Source: Streptococcus suis (GTDB lineage Bacteria > Bacillota > Bacilli > Lactobacillales > Streptococcaceae). Taken from it: a stretch of 64,000 bases of DNA. Below are positions 36,813 to 46,113 of the stretch, piece by piece; position 1 is the stretch's first letter, and each line of letters begins with the position of its first letter. The notes beneath the pieces were generated by a model. The model did no database searches, had not been told where the DNA came from, and saw only the letters and a program-made list of their open reading frames with translations. A program made the position numbers and the translations under genes. Where the stretch lies: positions 90,609 to 154,608 of the forward strand of contig NZ_JAMWEL010000004.1 in the NCBI RefSeq assembly GCF_024509555.1, written 5' to 3'.

Positions 36813-37694
36813 ATGACTAATAGTGATATTCGTGCAAAGGCTACTCTTATTCGAGAGAATACGGAGGGAATGTTAGCCTTATTTATGGCTCCAGTTTTGA
36901 TTTCATTTCTGTCAGGCATGCTTGACTATGGCTTGAAACAAATCTGGGGAAAAGCTAGTATTGTTTTTTGGGGATCTACCATTGTAAAAGATGGGGTAAC
37001 TTGGAGTCACAATTATATAGCGCTTGAATCGTCAATTATCTTTGATATAGTTGCCCAGTGTTTGATTGTGACGGCCTGCTTTCAACTGATAAGGGTTGTC
37101 AGAAAGCAGAGAGACAAGGTCAGCTTTGCAGAGTGTTTTAGTCTGCTAGATGGAAAGAATTTTTTGCCAGTTGTTAGTACGACATTGTTGAAAATGGTGG
37201 TTCTTTATGTAGCCGGCTTTCCAGCTGTTATTGGCTCGGCACTGCTTAGTATTTCATTCTACAGTACAATTGTCATTATCGGTGCTCCTATAGGCTATCA
37301 GCCTGATTTTTCTGGTTTTTTTGGCTCTTCCTATTTTAAAATAGGAGTTGTATTGATACTGATTGGCGTGATTTGTAGCCTATTCATAGATTATGGACTC
37401 TGTCAGGTTCATTTTCTGCTCTACGATCATTTGGAAAATCATACCTATTCTTCCCCTTTCAAATTGTTCAAGCAAAGTTGGCAATTGATGAAGGGCAACA
37501 AGTGGCGTCGTTTTTTGCTTGACTTGTCATTTATTGGTTGGTTTATTGGTATTTTATTGACTTTTGGTTTATTGGCCATCTATGTCTATCCCTATTATTG
37601 GACCTGTCAAGCCCTGTTTTATGAAGATTTAATTGTTAAAAATCCTTTGAAATGGACAAAAACAAGTACTGTATATTCTTCGTCAGTTTTATAA
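36813..37694 (+). CDS. DUF975 family membrane protein, copy 1
   Basis: The 293-aa protein has about five to six transmembrane segments and belongs to the DUF975 family (function unknown). It opens IRAKATLIRENTEGMLALFMAPVL, and near the C-terminus has FKLFKQSWQLMKGNKWRRFLLDLSFIGWFIG and PYYWTCQALFYEDL, the two most conserved family segments. TATAAT at 36777-36782 is the likely -10; GAAAGGAG is the ribosome site. A paralogue follows. Confidence 0.82.
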   Translation: MTNSDIRAKATLIRENTEGMLALFMAPVLISFLSGMLDYGLKQIWGKASIVFWGSTIVKDGVTWSHNYIALESSIIFDIVAQCLIVTACFQLIRVVRKQRDKVSFAECFSLLDGKNFLPVVSTTLLKMVVLYVAGFPAVIGSALLSISFYSTIVIIGAPIGYQPDFSGFFGSSYFKIGVVLILIGVICSLFIDYGLCQVHFLLYDHLENHTYSSPFKLFKQSWQLMKGNKWRRFLLDLSFIGWFIGILLTFGLLAIYVYPYYWTCQALFYEDLIVKNPLKWTKTSTVYSSSVL

Positions 37695-37767
37695 AATGTT
37701 TGAGTTCAATTTCAGTCGAGATTGGACTTTTTTTATAGGAATCATGGAAAGCGTGTTCACAAAGTGG

Positions 37768-37773
37768 TATAAT
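37768..37773 (+). promoter_or_regulatory. Promoter of the second DUF975 gene
   Basis: TATAAT (37768-37773) with TGGAAA 17 bp upstream (37745-37750). The paralogue is therefore probably transcribed on its own. Confidence 0.65.
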
Positions 37774-37808
37774 GTATAAGAAGTTAAGTTCTGGGAGGAA
37801 AAAAGTCC

Positions 37809-38645
37809 ATGTCTAGAAAGGAATTGATTGAGCAGGCAGCTATTTTTAGGGAGCATACCAAGGGGATGACCCTGGCCTTTTTACCATTACTTTGTACCCT
37901 CGTTTTATATACCATTTATCAACTCGTGTATTTCGTGATTTCTATATTGAAAATCAAAGAAGACAGTGGGCTAGTTTTAGAAAGACTGCATCAGCTATTT
38001 TCAACTTCAATTGTCATGACAATTTTTATGTCATTAATCTATTTTCTCCTGATTGGTATGGTGAGTTTTTATTTACTACAATTGATTAGAGGGGATAGAG
38101 CGAGATTATTCTTTAAAGATAGTTTTTCTCTTTTTATGAGTGAATGGAATAAACCGATTTTACAAACCTTGCTTAGCCATTATTGTTTACATTTTGTAAC
38201 AGGTCTCCCTATTCTTTTTGGTTTTACTCATTTTATGCAAGGTCTCATCATGGGTAGTCTAATGATTCTATCTCCAGGGGCAATGGCTGAGCTGGCTCAA
38301 TTTGAGCCTAAAAATATGATTGATCTTGGATTGTCAGTTTTTCTCTTTGGTTGTCTTCTCTATCTAGCTGTCTATTATACTTATTCACAGACTATCTATA
38401 TCTTGTTTGACCAATTGGATAATGCTACTTTTTCCAGTGCAATCCATGTTTTGAGGGAGAGTCGTTTGCTTATGTTTGGTAATTACTATCAAAGAATTCG
38501 ATTGGATTTAGCATTTATTGCCTGGTTTATTGGTTGTTGGTTGAGTCTTAATTTCCTAGCACTTTATGTATTACCATACTACCAAACTTGTAAGGCTCTA
38601 TTTTATGAAGAAATAAAAAACGAAAGACTGTCAGCTTGCAAGTAG
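37809..38645 (+). CDS. DUF975 family membrane protein, copy 2
   Basis: Paralogue (278 aa) of the preceding gene with the same layout: LIEQAAIFREHTKGMTLAFLPLL start, multiple transmembrane helices, IHVLRESRLLMFGNYYQRIRLDLAFIAWFIGCWLS and PYYQTCKALFYEE near the end. The two genes differ strongly outside these segments, so the duplication is old. GGGAGGAAAAAA is the ribosome site. Confidence 0.82.
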   Translation: MSRKELIEQAAIFREHTKGMTLAFLPLLCTLVLYTIYQLVYFVISILKIKEDSGLVLERLHQLFSTSIVMTIFMSLIYFLLIGMVSFYLLQLIRGDRARLFFKDSFSLFMSEWNKPILQTLLSHYCLHFVTGLPILFGFTHFMQGLIMGSLMILSPGAMAELAQFEPKNMIDLGLSVFLFGCLLYLAVYYTYSQTIYILFDQLDNATFSSAIHVLRESRLLMFGNYYQRIRLDLAFIAWFIGCWLSLNFLALYVLPYYQTCKALFYEEIKNERLSACK

Positions 38646-38664
38646 CCAACAGTCTCTTTTTTTT
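38625..38664 (+). terminator. Terminator of the second DUF975 gene
   Basis: AGACTGT/ACAGTCT stem with the stop codon in the loop region and T8 tail. It overlaps the end of the converging CPBP gene and may serve both. Confidence 0.75.
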
Positions 38665-39539
38665 TATTGGGATAGATTGTTATTTTTAAAATAGAGGTCG
38701 TAGAAGAGCCAGGCAATCATCAAACCTTGAACGATTAGACTGATAATAGAACCTTCTACACCGAACACACCACCTGACAACCAATCTGGGCCAGATGTGT
38801 TTACGGCGATAAAGGCCTGGCCTGCCTGACTTCCACTGACAGGAAAGGCAAAGACATTTCCTTGGAAGCAGTTCCATGCGGCGTGGATGCCACTGATGAC
38901 CCAGAGATTGCCAGTTTTTAACATTACTAGGCAGGCTAGAATGGCAAAGAGTGTCAAGTCAAGAAGAGGGATGAGGGAAATGCCGTCATTGCCCAGATGG
39001 AGAAAGGTAAAGAAGAGGGAGGAAACCAGAGCACCGACAGGAATATTATACTTGGCAGAAAGGGATGAAAACATCCAACCACGAGTAAGCAATTCTTCGG
39101 TCGTCCCTTGCACAGACCAGGCTAAAACTAATACAAGAAATTCACCGAATAATTGGGGCGAAAACTGAACAGATGAAATCCGAATTGCCCCAAAGCCCCA
39201 CATAAGTAGAACGCAGGTTATCAACATAGCTGCACCAATTCCCCATCCAAGTATGAAGTCTTTGAAGGCTCCTTTTTTTGTCATCCCAAGCCCAAGCCAA
39301 GGACTTTTTTCAACAAATCTTGCCCAGAGGATGATGGCAAGGCTGATGAAGGCGAAGGCAAATAATTCAAGACTGAGTGTCACAAAGGCATTATCTATGA
39401 AAATGAAAAATAAGGGCATAAAGGCAAAGTAGCCAACTGTTTCAGCTACTGCCATCAAGACCAGTGCGGTAATAGGCGATAGGATAAAATTGAGATTAAA
39501 GCGTGATTTGGCTTTTTCTGAAATGAATGCTGTTTTCAT
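38664..39539 (-). CDS. CPBP family intramembrane metalloprotease
   Basis: The 291-aa multi-helix membrane protein belongs to the CPBP/Abi family (CAAX-processing and bacteriocin-immunity-like proteases). Metal-site residues are in GTTEELLTRGW (E-E-x3-R) and FFTFLHLGND plus SGIHAAWN. In streptococci such proteins lie near bacteriocin genes, but none is visible here. The start at 39539 has GGAG on the minus strand. Confidence 0.85.
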   Translation of the reverse strand: MKTAFISEKAKSRFNLNFILSPITALVLMAVAETVGYFAFMPLFFIFIDNAFVTLSLELFAFAFISLAIILWARFVEKSPWLGLGMTKKGAFKDFILGWGIGAAMLITCVLLMWGFGAIRISSVQFSPQLFGEFLVLVLAWSVQGTTEELLTRGWMFSSLSAKYNIPVGALVSSLFFTFLHLGNDGISLIPLLDLTLFAILACLVMLKTGNLWVISGIHAAWNCFQGNVFAFPVSGSQAGQAFIAVNTSGPDWLSGGVFGVEGSIISLIVQGLMIAWLFYDLYFKNNNLSQ

Positions 39540-39652
39540 GTTTTTCTCCTAGTTTGTGTTTAGTATCAGTTTATCATATTTTCCTATGGAAAACTAGACA
39601 TCATTTTGATAAGCGTGATATAATGATACAAAAGTATACAAGGGGATACATC

Positions 39653-40270
39653 ATGCATTTACAGGATTGGCTATCAGATTTTCAATTTGGAGAACACCAA
39701 TTGGTAGGTCCATTTTTCTATGCGACCCCGCTGGCTCTCCGATTTGAGATTGGTCCTGCGGATGAGGCTGAGCAGTTGGATAGAACAGTATATCTGGATA
39801 GGGCTTATGCGCGTGCGGTAGAGCTTTTGGGGCGGGCTAGTTCAGCATACGACTATGTAGTTCTTTCGCTGCTTCGCCAGGAAGATAGGGACATCGACTC
39901 TTACCTTTGGCATTTTACATCGAAATTTAACTTTTACAAGTGTCCTGAGCCTGAGCCTGAGCTGATAGAAGTGGAGGACTGGACGGGAGAGGTGCTGGTC
40001 TATGAACGCTATCTTTTTCCAGTCGCTGACCAAGATTTGAAAGCTCTGTTGAAGGAGATTATCAAGGCTGACCATGGTGGCTTTAACTACCTTTCTGCTT
40101 CTCTTATCTTCCTATCTAGTCAGGACAAGGTTCTGTATCATTGCTATGACGATAGGGGAGTGGATATCGCGGTGGTGGATGATGACAAGCGTCGCCAGCT
40201 CTTTACGGACTGCCATGACCTGCTTTTTGACTATGATATGGATGAGATGGTGAGGAGGATAGATTTTTAA
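39653..40270 (+). CDS. DUF3885-like cytoplasmic protein
   Basis: Soluble acidic protein (205 aa), probably of the DUF3885 family; the final part HCYDDRGVDIAVVDDDKRRQLFTDCHDLLFDYDMDEMVRRIDF fits that domain. No function is known. ATG 39653 follows a short AAGGGG ribosome site and a TATAAT-like box (39619-39624); further upstream in-frame ATGs overlap the divergent CPBP gene and lack support. Confidence 0.65.
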   Translation: MHLQDWLSDFQFGEHQLVGPFFYATPLALRFEIGPADEAEQLDRTVYLDRAYARAVELLGRASSAYDYVVLSLLRQEDRDIDSYLWHFTSKFNFYKCPEPEPELIEVEDWTGEVLVYERYLFPVADQDLKALLKEIIKADHGGFNYLSASLIFLSSQDKVLYHCYDDRGVDIAVVDDDKRRQLFTDCHDLLFDYDMDEMVRRIDF

Positions 40271-40289
40271 AAAAACTAATATAAAAATG

Positions 40290-40336
40290 CCCATGATATA
40301 CTACGTATACCATGGGTTTGACTTTCAGTCAAACCC
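40290..40336 (+). promoter_or_regulatory. Overlapping, mutually exclusive hairpins before the methyltransferase locus
   Basis: CCCATG-A-TATAC/GTATA-C-CATGGG (40290-40316) and GGGTTTGACT/AGTCAAACCC (40314-40336, perfect 10-bp stem, 3-nt loop) share GGG at 40314-40316. Neither has a clear T tail. They lie upstream of the TATAAT at 40392-40397, so they may be the end of the DUF3885 transcript or DNA operator sites. Confidence 0.5.
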
Positions 40337-40391
40337 TAACAACAACAGTCCTATCACAAAATAAGATTAGGAATCTGAATGGTGTGTTTAG

Positions 40392-40397
40392 TATAAT
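40392..40397 (+). promoter_or_regulatory. -10 box of the methyltransferase-helicase operon
   Basis: TATAAT in TTTAGTATAATAACG, 74 bp before the methyltransferase ATG. A matching -35 is weak. Confidence 0.5.
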
Positions 40398-40470
40398 AAC
40401 GTGGGTTATTTTTTCATCAAACGCTCCTTTTGTACTAATACAAATGTGTTAGGAAAAGCTAGGAGATCTT

Positions 40471-43197
40471 ATGGCAAAGTTTGATATTATTACAATCGAA
40501 GACAAGATTCAGCAGTTATTGGAGGATGGTTTTGACCAAGCTTCTTTTATCTATGAATTCTTGTCTTTTTATGATATTCCAAAAGCGACTATCACCCGTA
40601 TCCGTAAAGAACAAAGTGGTGAAATCAAGAATAAGCTCTATTTCAAGACTGTTCCCACTGACAAGTCGGTTGTGGCAGGTGTTGCTGAGATTGAAGAAGC
40701 AATCAAGGATAAAAAATCACAACCCCGTTATATCATTGTGACCAACTTTGTGGACTTTGCGGCCAAGGATACTAAGACATTCGATACCTTACAGATCCCT
40801 TTTAAGGATTTGCCGACCTATGCTGATTTCTTCTTGGCTTGGAATGGCGTTGAGAAGGTAGATTATGCCAAGGAGAATCCTGCGGATATTAAGGCTGCGG
40901 AACGGTTCACACGTTTGTATGATGAATTAAAGAAAATCAATCATTTTGATGACCGAAGTCAAGAGGAAAAAGAGTTTAACCTGTTTCTGATTCGACTTCT
41001 CTTTCTGTTATTTGCTGAAGATACAGAAATCATGAAAAAAGGTATTTTTACCAATGCCATTAAAACTCGCTCGCGGGAAGACGGCAGTGATCTGAATATT
41101 CTTTTTAATCACATATTTGCTAGTCTAGATATTGCTAATCGTCTTAGCCAAGAAAGCTGGTTACAGGAATTTCCTTATGTCAATGGAAAACTGTTTACAG
41201 ATGCATCAACCAATCTAGTTTTTGATAAGAAAACTAGAAAATTAATCTTGGAAGCAGGGGAGCTCCTCAACTGGAATGAAATCAATCCGGATATTTTAGG
41301 AGCCATGATTCAGACAGTGGCTAGCAGTGAGCACCGTTCAAGCTCTGGTATGCACTATACTTCGGTTGAAAACATCATGAAGGTCATCAAACCGCTCTTT
41401 CTCGATGAACTGACAGCCAATTTTCAGGCTATCGTAGATAAAATCAATGAGAACGAAGACAAGGACATAACTGAGCGAACCAGGCGAGAGAATAGGGCGG
41501 CTTACGAGAAAGAAGTGTCCACACTGCACCAACGCCTATCCAAGATAAAATTCTTTGACCCAGCCTGTGGATCAGGGAATTTCCTTATTATCACCTATAA
41601 AGAGCTTCGTCGTTTGGAAATAAGACTATTAAAAACACTACGAGAACTACGACAAGATGGAAAAATTGATTTCTTCGAAACGTCGAAAATTAGCTTGAAT
41701 CAGTTTTATGGAATTGAATTAGATGATTTTGCACATGAAGTAGCTAGATTATCTCTGTGGATTGCTGAATATCAAATGAATTTAGAAGCACTAAACGAGA
41801 TCAATTTACAATCTGCCTTTCTCCCTCTGCGTGATGCTGGAAATATCACTCAAGGAAATGCCCTTAGACTTGACTGGGATAGGATTGTTCCACACTCATC
41901 GACTGATGAAATCTACCTGATAGGAAATCCGCCTTATATTGGGGCAGTAGGAAAAAAAGGACAAAGTTTAGAACAAAAAGAAGACCTTCGGAACAGTATT
42001 TCTCCAATAATTGCTAAGAAAATTGATTATATATTTGGATGGTTTGTAAAAGGTAGTCGATTTATTGAGGGAAAAAATGCTAGTTTATCTTTTGTAACAA
42101 CCAACTCCATTTTTCAAGGAGAGCAGGTAGCTTTCTTTTCTACCCACGTTTTAGCTAATCTAGAAATTCGTTTTGCCTATCCATCATTTAAATGGTCAAA
42201 TAGTGCAAAAGGAAATGCGGGGGTTACAGTTGCTATTGTAGGGTTACAAAATCCAATCTCTTCCCCGAAATATTTGTATGAAAATGGCTCATTAATTGAA
42301 GTTCCGAAGATTAATGCGTATTTAAGAACGGGTGAAGATTATAGAATCGAGAAAAGAAGACAGACACTTAGTAAATTACCTAATACAATGACGAAGGGGA
42401 GTGCTGAACTAGGAAAAGATAATCTTTTCTTATCGATTGATGAACGAAATAAACTATTATTGGAATCTCCAAATGCTGAAAAATTTTTAAAAAAAATTAT
42501 AAATGCTACGGATTTGATGAATGGTACTTTTTCCTACGCTATCTGGATTGAGGATCATCAAGTTGATGAAGCTAAAAGAATACCTGAGTTTGCTTCAAGA
42601 ATCGAGGCAGTTCGTCAGGTTAGGACAATGACAAAGGGAGTTAGTGCAAAATCTGTTGCCGAAACCCCATGGAGATTTGGTCAAATAAAGCATAAAGAAC
42701 TACCAGCACTCGTTCTACCTGTAACTTCATCTGAAAGTAGGGAATATTTACCGGTAGATTATCTTGAATCAGGCATTATCACAACAAACTCAAATTGCGT
42801 ATTATTTGATGCTCCGATTTGGTTAGTTGGGGTTCTTGGCTCAAAAATGCATCTTTGCTGGCTAAGAGAAGTTGGTGGCAAATTAGATAGCCGATTTAGG
42901 TATTCCGCAGATTTAGTATATAATACGTTTCCAATACCTGAATTATCAGAAAGACGCAAAGCAATGTTAGAGGAAGCAGTTCTGGAAATGTTTGATGTCC
43001 GAGAGGAAGAAGGTGGAACCTTGGCCCAACTGTACGGTGGAGCTAACAAACCGATGAATGCTAGATTGAAGGAAGCACATCTTAAAATTGATGAAATTGT
43101 TGAAAGAGCCTATAAGTCAACACCATTTACAAGTGATGAAGAGCGTACAAATCATCTCATAAAGTTATATAAGGAGATGACAGAATGCCAAGACTAA
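40471..43197 (+). CDS. MmeI-like class I SAM-dependent DNA methyltransferase
   Basis: Large (908 aa) gamma-type adenine DNA methyltransferase resembling MmeI/Eco57I-type enzymes. An N-terminal 300-residue helical region is followed by motif I FDPACGSGNFLI (about residue 362-373), YGIELDDFAHEVARLSLWIAEYQ, and catalytic IGNPPYIGA (NPPY about 486-489), then a target-recognition part to the C-terminus. I see no convincing N-terminal PD-(D/E)XK nuclease motif, so restriction probably comes from partner genes. From about 41.6 kb on, the gene becomes AT-richer. It overlaps the next gene by 13 bp. Native role: modification arm of an R-M-like defence locus. Confidence 0.88.
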   Translation: MAKFDIITIEDKIQQLLEDGFDQASFIYEFLSFYDIPKATITRIRKEQSGEIKNKLYFKTVPTDKSVVAGVAEIEEAIKDKKSQPRYIIVTNFVDFAAKDTKTFDTLQIPFKDLPTYADFFLAWNGVEKVDYAKENPADIKAAERFTRLYDELKKINHFDDRSQEEKEFNLFLIRLLFLLFAEDTEIMKKGIFTNAIKTRSREDGSDLNILFNHIFASLDIANRLSQESWLQEFPYVNGKLFTDASTNLVFDKKTRKLILEAGELLNWNEINPDILGAMIQTVASSEHRSSSGMHYTSVENIMKVIKPLFLDELTANFQAIVDKINENEDKDITERTRRENRAAYEKEVSTLHQRLSKIKFFDPACGSGNFLIITYKELRRLEIRLLKTLRELRQDGKIDFFETSKISLNQFYGIELDDFAHEVARLSLWIAEYQMNLEALNEINLQSAFLPLRDAGNITQGNALRLDWDRIVPHSSTDEIYLIGNPPYIGAVGKKGQSLEQKEDLRNSISPIIAKKIDYIFGWFVKGSRFIEGKNASLSFVTTNSIFQGEQVAFFSTHVLANLEIRFAYPSFKWSNSAKGNAGVTVAIVGLQNPISSPKYLYENGSLIEVPKINAYLRTGEDYRIEKRRQTLSKLPNTMTKGSAELGKDNLFLSIDERNKLLLESPNAEKFLKKIINATDLMNGTFSYAIWIEDHQVDEAKRIPEFASRIEAVRQVRTMTKGVSAKSVAETPWRFGQIKHKELPALVLPVTSSESREYLPVDYLESGIITTNSNCVLFDAPIWLVGVLGSKMHLCWLREVGGKLDSRFRYSADLVYNTFPIPELSERRKAMLEEAVLEMFDVREEEGGTLAQLYGGANKPMNARLKEAHLKIDEIVERAYKSTPFTSDEERTNHLIKLYKEMTECQD

Positions 43198-43901
43198 GCA
43201 ATGATATTTTACTATCTTTAAGTTATGCGATTGGAGATGTGTTCACCGCTCAGCAAATCAAGCATCATTTTTCAGACTATTGTATAAAATACGATTTGGA
43301 AAAGGACTTGTTTCAGGAGAAGAATTTCGAAAGTAAATCCGATTATTGTCGGAGACTCTTTTCCTGCTTTGATGGTGTTGAACAAGCAGGTTTAATTGCT
43401 TATTTAGCTGAACAAGATGAACGATTAAAACAGCTAGAGGTGGTACAAAAATCTTTATATCGCTTGGCTGATTCCTATGGTGCTGTAACTTTAACAGTAG
43501 AAGAACGGAAACAGACTAAAGAAATAGAACGCTTGTTATCTGATTTTCCAGGATGTTTGGAGCTATGGAAAAAATCCCAAAGTCACTACCAGTCCTTTCA
43601 ATACCGAGAGAGTCTTGATAATGCAAGATTATGTGTGGAGTTGTTTTTGAAATTTTTATTAGGCAACAGCAAGTCTTTGGAAAATCAAAGGGCAGATTTA
43701 GGACGTTGGTTAGGCGAAAGAAACGTACCAAATGAGATTGAGAATATGGTTTGGGACAGTATTGCGAAGTATTCTAGAGTTCAAAATGAACACATTAAGC
43801 ATGATGTCCCGACAGAATTATCAGTAAATGAAGTTATTTTTGTACTTGACCAAACCTACTCTATTCTCAAATATTTAGCAAGAACAAATAAAAAGGAGTA
43901 A
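43185..43901 (+). CDS. HEPN-like protein, unknown, in the methyltransferase-helicase operon
   Basis: I do not recognise a named family for this 238-aa protein. The C-terminal third (about residues 138-235) is helical and follows the HEPN pattern: YRESLDNARLCVELFLKFLLGN, then R-V-Q-N-E-H at residues 198-203, an R-x4-H motif as in HEPN ribonucleases, then NEVIFVLDQTYSILKYLA. The N-terminal two thirds is charged and helical. It overlaps the methyltransferase by 13 bp and ends two bases before the helicase ATG, so it belongs to the same operon. Function (RNase effector, adaptor or specificity partner) is inference. Confidence 0.6.
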   Translation: MPRLSNDILLSLSYAIGDVFTAQQIKHHFSDYCIKYDLEKDLFQEKNFESKSDYCRRLFSCFDGVEQAGLIAYLAEQDERLKQLEVVQKSLYRLADSYGAVTLTVEERKQTKEIERLLSDFPGCLELWKKSQSHYQSFQYRESLDNARLCVELFLKFLLGNSKSLENQRADLGRWLGERNVPNEIENMVWDSIAKYSRVQNEHIKHDVPTELSVNEVIFVLDQTYSILKYLARTNKKE

Positions 43902-43903
43902 TC

Positions 43904-45826
43904 ATGAGCCAGCTTTTTGAAGTGACCTATGGTCAGAAGAAAACCAGCGTCAATACCAATGAATTGGGCATGCGTGAGATGCAGGCGCGTGTCTATGAAA
44001 AGAGAAACAGCCCCTACCTCTTGGTCAAGGCCCCGCCAGCATCCGGTAAGTCTAGGGCACTGATGTTTGTAGCCTTGGATAAGTTGAAACGCCAAGGCTT
44101 GAAAAAGGCTATTATTGCCGTACCAGAAAAGTCCATCGGCAAGTCATTTCGTTCGACCAAGCTTTCCGACTTTGGTTATTACTGGGATTGGATAGTCAAA
44201 GAGGAGAACAACTTAACCACATCAGGTACCACCAAAAGTAAGGTAGAAAAATTTATCAACTTTATCCAGTCTACTGATGAAACAGATGATGTCTTGATTG
44301 CTACCCATGCAACGCTCCGCTTTGCTTCTGAACAATTGGATGCCAGCGATTTTGATGATTGTTTGCTTGCCATTGACGAGTTTCATCATGTCTCTCAGGA
44401 TGATAATTCTGTTTTGGGAAATGCTCTACGGGAAGTCTTGCAGAAATCAACAGCTCATGTCTTTGCCATGACAGGTTCTTATTTCCGTGGAGATAGTGTA
44501 CCTATCTTGGATCCGGCAGATGAGGCACGTTTTGAGCGCGTGACCTATACCTATTATGAACAGTTGGAGGGCTATCAATACCTCAAGTCCTTCGTCATGA
44601 ACTACAAGTTTTACCGTGGTCGCTACACGGATGCCTTTCCAGATTTATTGCCAGAGTTTATTGACAAGAAGACCATTATTCATATTCCAAATGTTAATTC
44701 AGGTGAGTCTTCAAAGGATAAGTATGGTGAAGTGGATGAAATTTTAGATTGTTTAGGAGATTACCTGCATAAAGATGAACATGGGATTATTCATCTGCGT
44801 TCTAAGACAGGTAAGATCTTGAAGATTGCGGACTTGGTGACTGAGGACGGTCGTGATTTAGTCAGCAATTATCTGGCGAAAATGGATAGTGAAGACGAGC
44901 TGGATATGATTATCGCTCTTGGGATGGCTAAGGAAGGTTTCGACTGGCCATTTGCAGAATATGCCCTGACTATCGGCTACCGCTCTTCGCTGACAGAGAT
45001 TGTCCAGATTATCGGACGGGTTACGAGGGACAGCTCAAACAAGACCAAAGCCCAATTCACCAATCTAATTGCAGAACCAGATGCCGAAGATGAGGAAGTC
45101 CAATTCTCCGTCAACAATATCATGAAGGCCATAACTGCCAGCTTGCTGATGGAAAATGTCCTCTCACCATCTTTCAAGTTTAAGCGAAAGGAAAATGACA
45201 ACCAGAAAGCTAACGGAGCTGAGATATTTATCAAGGGTCTAGCCAAGCCATCAACAGAACGCACTCAAAAAATTATTGAGCAAGATATAACTGACTTAAA
45301 AGCCTCTGTCTTGCAAGATGATGTGGTACAGGCAGCTATTTCTGCAGGTGCAGAGAGCAAGGTCATCACAAAACAGTTGATTCCAAGAGTGATTGCCACC
45401 CGTTATCCAGATTTGACACAGACAGAAGTTGAAGAGGTTCGTCAGCATTTAGTCGCTGATTTGACCTTATCCAATGCTAAAAAAGACAGCGAAAATAATA
45501 AGCTTTTAAAAATGGCGGATAAATTTATCAATATTGACGACTTAAGTATAGATTTGATTGATAGTGTCAACCCATTCCAAAGTGCTTATGAGGTATTGTC
45601 TAGAGATGTGGATAGTAGAACCTTGAGCCTAATTGCACGAGTGTTTGATGCTAAAAAAGTAGAATTTACAACTGACGAATTGCGCATGCTTTATCCCCAG
45701 ATTAAGGCTTTTCAGGCTGAGCATGGACGTTCACCAAGACGAAATTCCTCAGATTTAGAGGAAGAACGACTTTACTTTGCCTTAGCTAAGCTTGATGAAC
45801 TCCGTCGTGAAAGGGATAATCAATGA
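43904..45826 (+). CDS. Superfamily 2 DEAD/DEAH-type helicase of the defence locus
   Basis: ATP-dependent helicase or translocase (640 aa). Walker A is APPASGKSRAL (about residues 43-53), motif II is DEFHH (about 158-162, a DEAH variant), motif III AMTGSY, and motif VI QIIGRVTRDS (about 368-377). The C-terminus (about 600-637) carries FQAEHGRSPRRNSSDLEEERL, a short domain repeated in the next small protein. The gene is GC-richer than the HEPN-like gene before it. It probably moves along DNA and presents it to the GIY-YIG nuclease. Confidence 0.88.
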   Translation: MSQLFEVTYGQKKTSVNTNELGMREMQARVYEKRNSPYLLVKAPPASGKSRALMFVALDKLKRQGLKKAIIAVPEKSIGKSFRSTKLSDFGYYWDWIVKEENNLTTSGTTKSKVEKFINFIQSTDETDDVLIATHATLRFASEQLDASDFDDCLLAIDEFHHVSQDDNSVLGNALREVLQKSTAHVFAMTGSYFRGDSVPILDPADEARFERVTYTYYEQLEGYQYLKSFVMNYKFYRGRYTDAFPDLLPEFIDKKTIIHIPNVNSGESSKDKYGEVDEILDCLGDYLHKDEHGIIHLRSKTGKILKIADLVTEDGRDLVSNYLAKMDSEDELDMIIALGMAKEGFDWPFAEYALTIGYRSSLTEIVQIIGRVTRDSSNKTKAQFTNLIAEPDAEDEEVQFSVNNIMKAITASLLMENVLSPSFKFKRKENDNQKANGAEIFIKGLAKPSTERTQKIIEQDITDLKASVLQDDVVQAAISAGAESKVITKQLIPRVIATRYPDLTQTEVEEVRQHLVADLTLSNAKKDSENNKLLKMADKFINIDDLSIDLIDSVNPFQSAYEVLSRDVDSRTLSLIARVFDAKKVEFTTDELRMLYPQIKAFQAEHGRSPRRNSSDLEEERLYFALAKLDELRRERDNQ

Positions 45827-46113
45827 TAGAAAATTTTGCAACCTTAGAAGATATTTTTGCGGATGAAGCCTTTGAAAGCTTGGTTGCTGGGATTCGTGTT
45901 GTCAAAGTTGAAAGATTACACCCAGAAATAGAGAAATTTATGGAAATCTGTCAATGGGTTAAGGAACATGGACGAGAGCCACAAAGAAGTACTCAAATCA
46001 AAGAACGACAATTATTCAGTCGCTTGAAGGCGATTCGTGCGGATGAGGAGAGAAGAGCTCTAGTTAGCGCCTATGATGAACTGGATTTGTTAGGAGATAG
46101 ACATGATAGATGA
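45823..46113 (+). CDS. Small HGR-P domain protein next to the GIY-YIG nuclease
   Basis: A 96-aa acidic protein. Residues about 41-90 (FMEICQWVKEHGREPQRSTQIKERQLFSRLKAIR) repeat the C-terminal pattern of the preceding helicase (AEHGRSPRR..S..EEERLYFAL). The ATG overlaps the helicase stop by four bases and the end overlaps the nuclease gene by 11 bp in another frame. In homologous GIY-YIG proteins, as I remember them, this segment is the N-terminus of one longer protein, so this could be a frameshift-split gene. Confidence 0.6.
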   Translation: MIENFATLEDIFADEAFESLVAGIRVVKVERLHPEIEKFMEICQWVKEHGREPQRSTQIKERQLFSRLKAIRADEERRALVSAYDELDLLGDRHDR

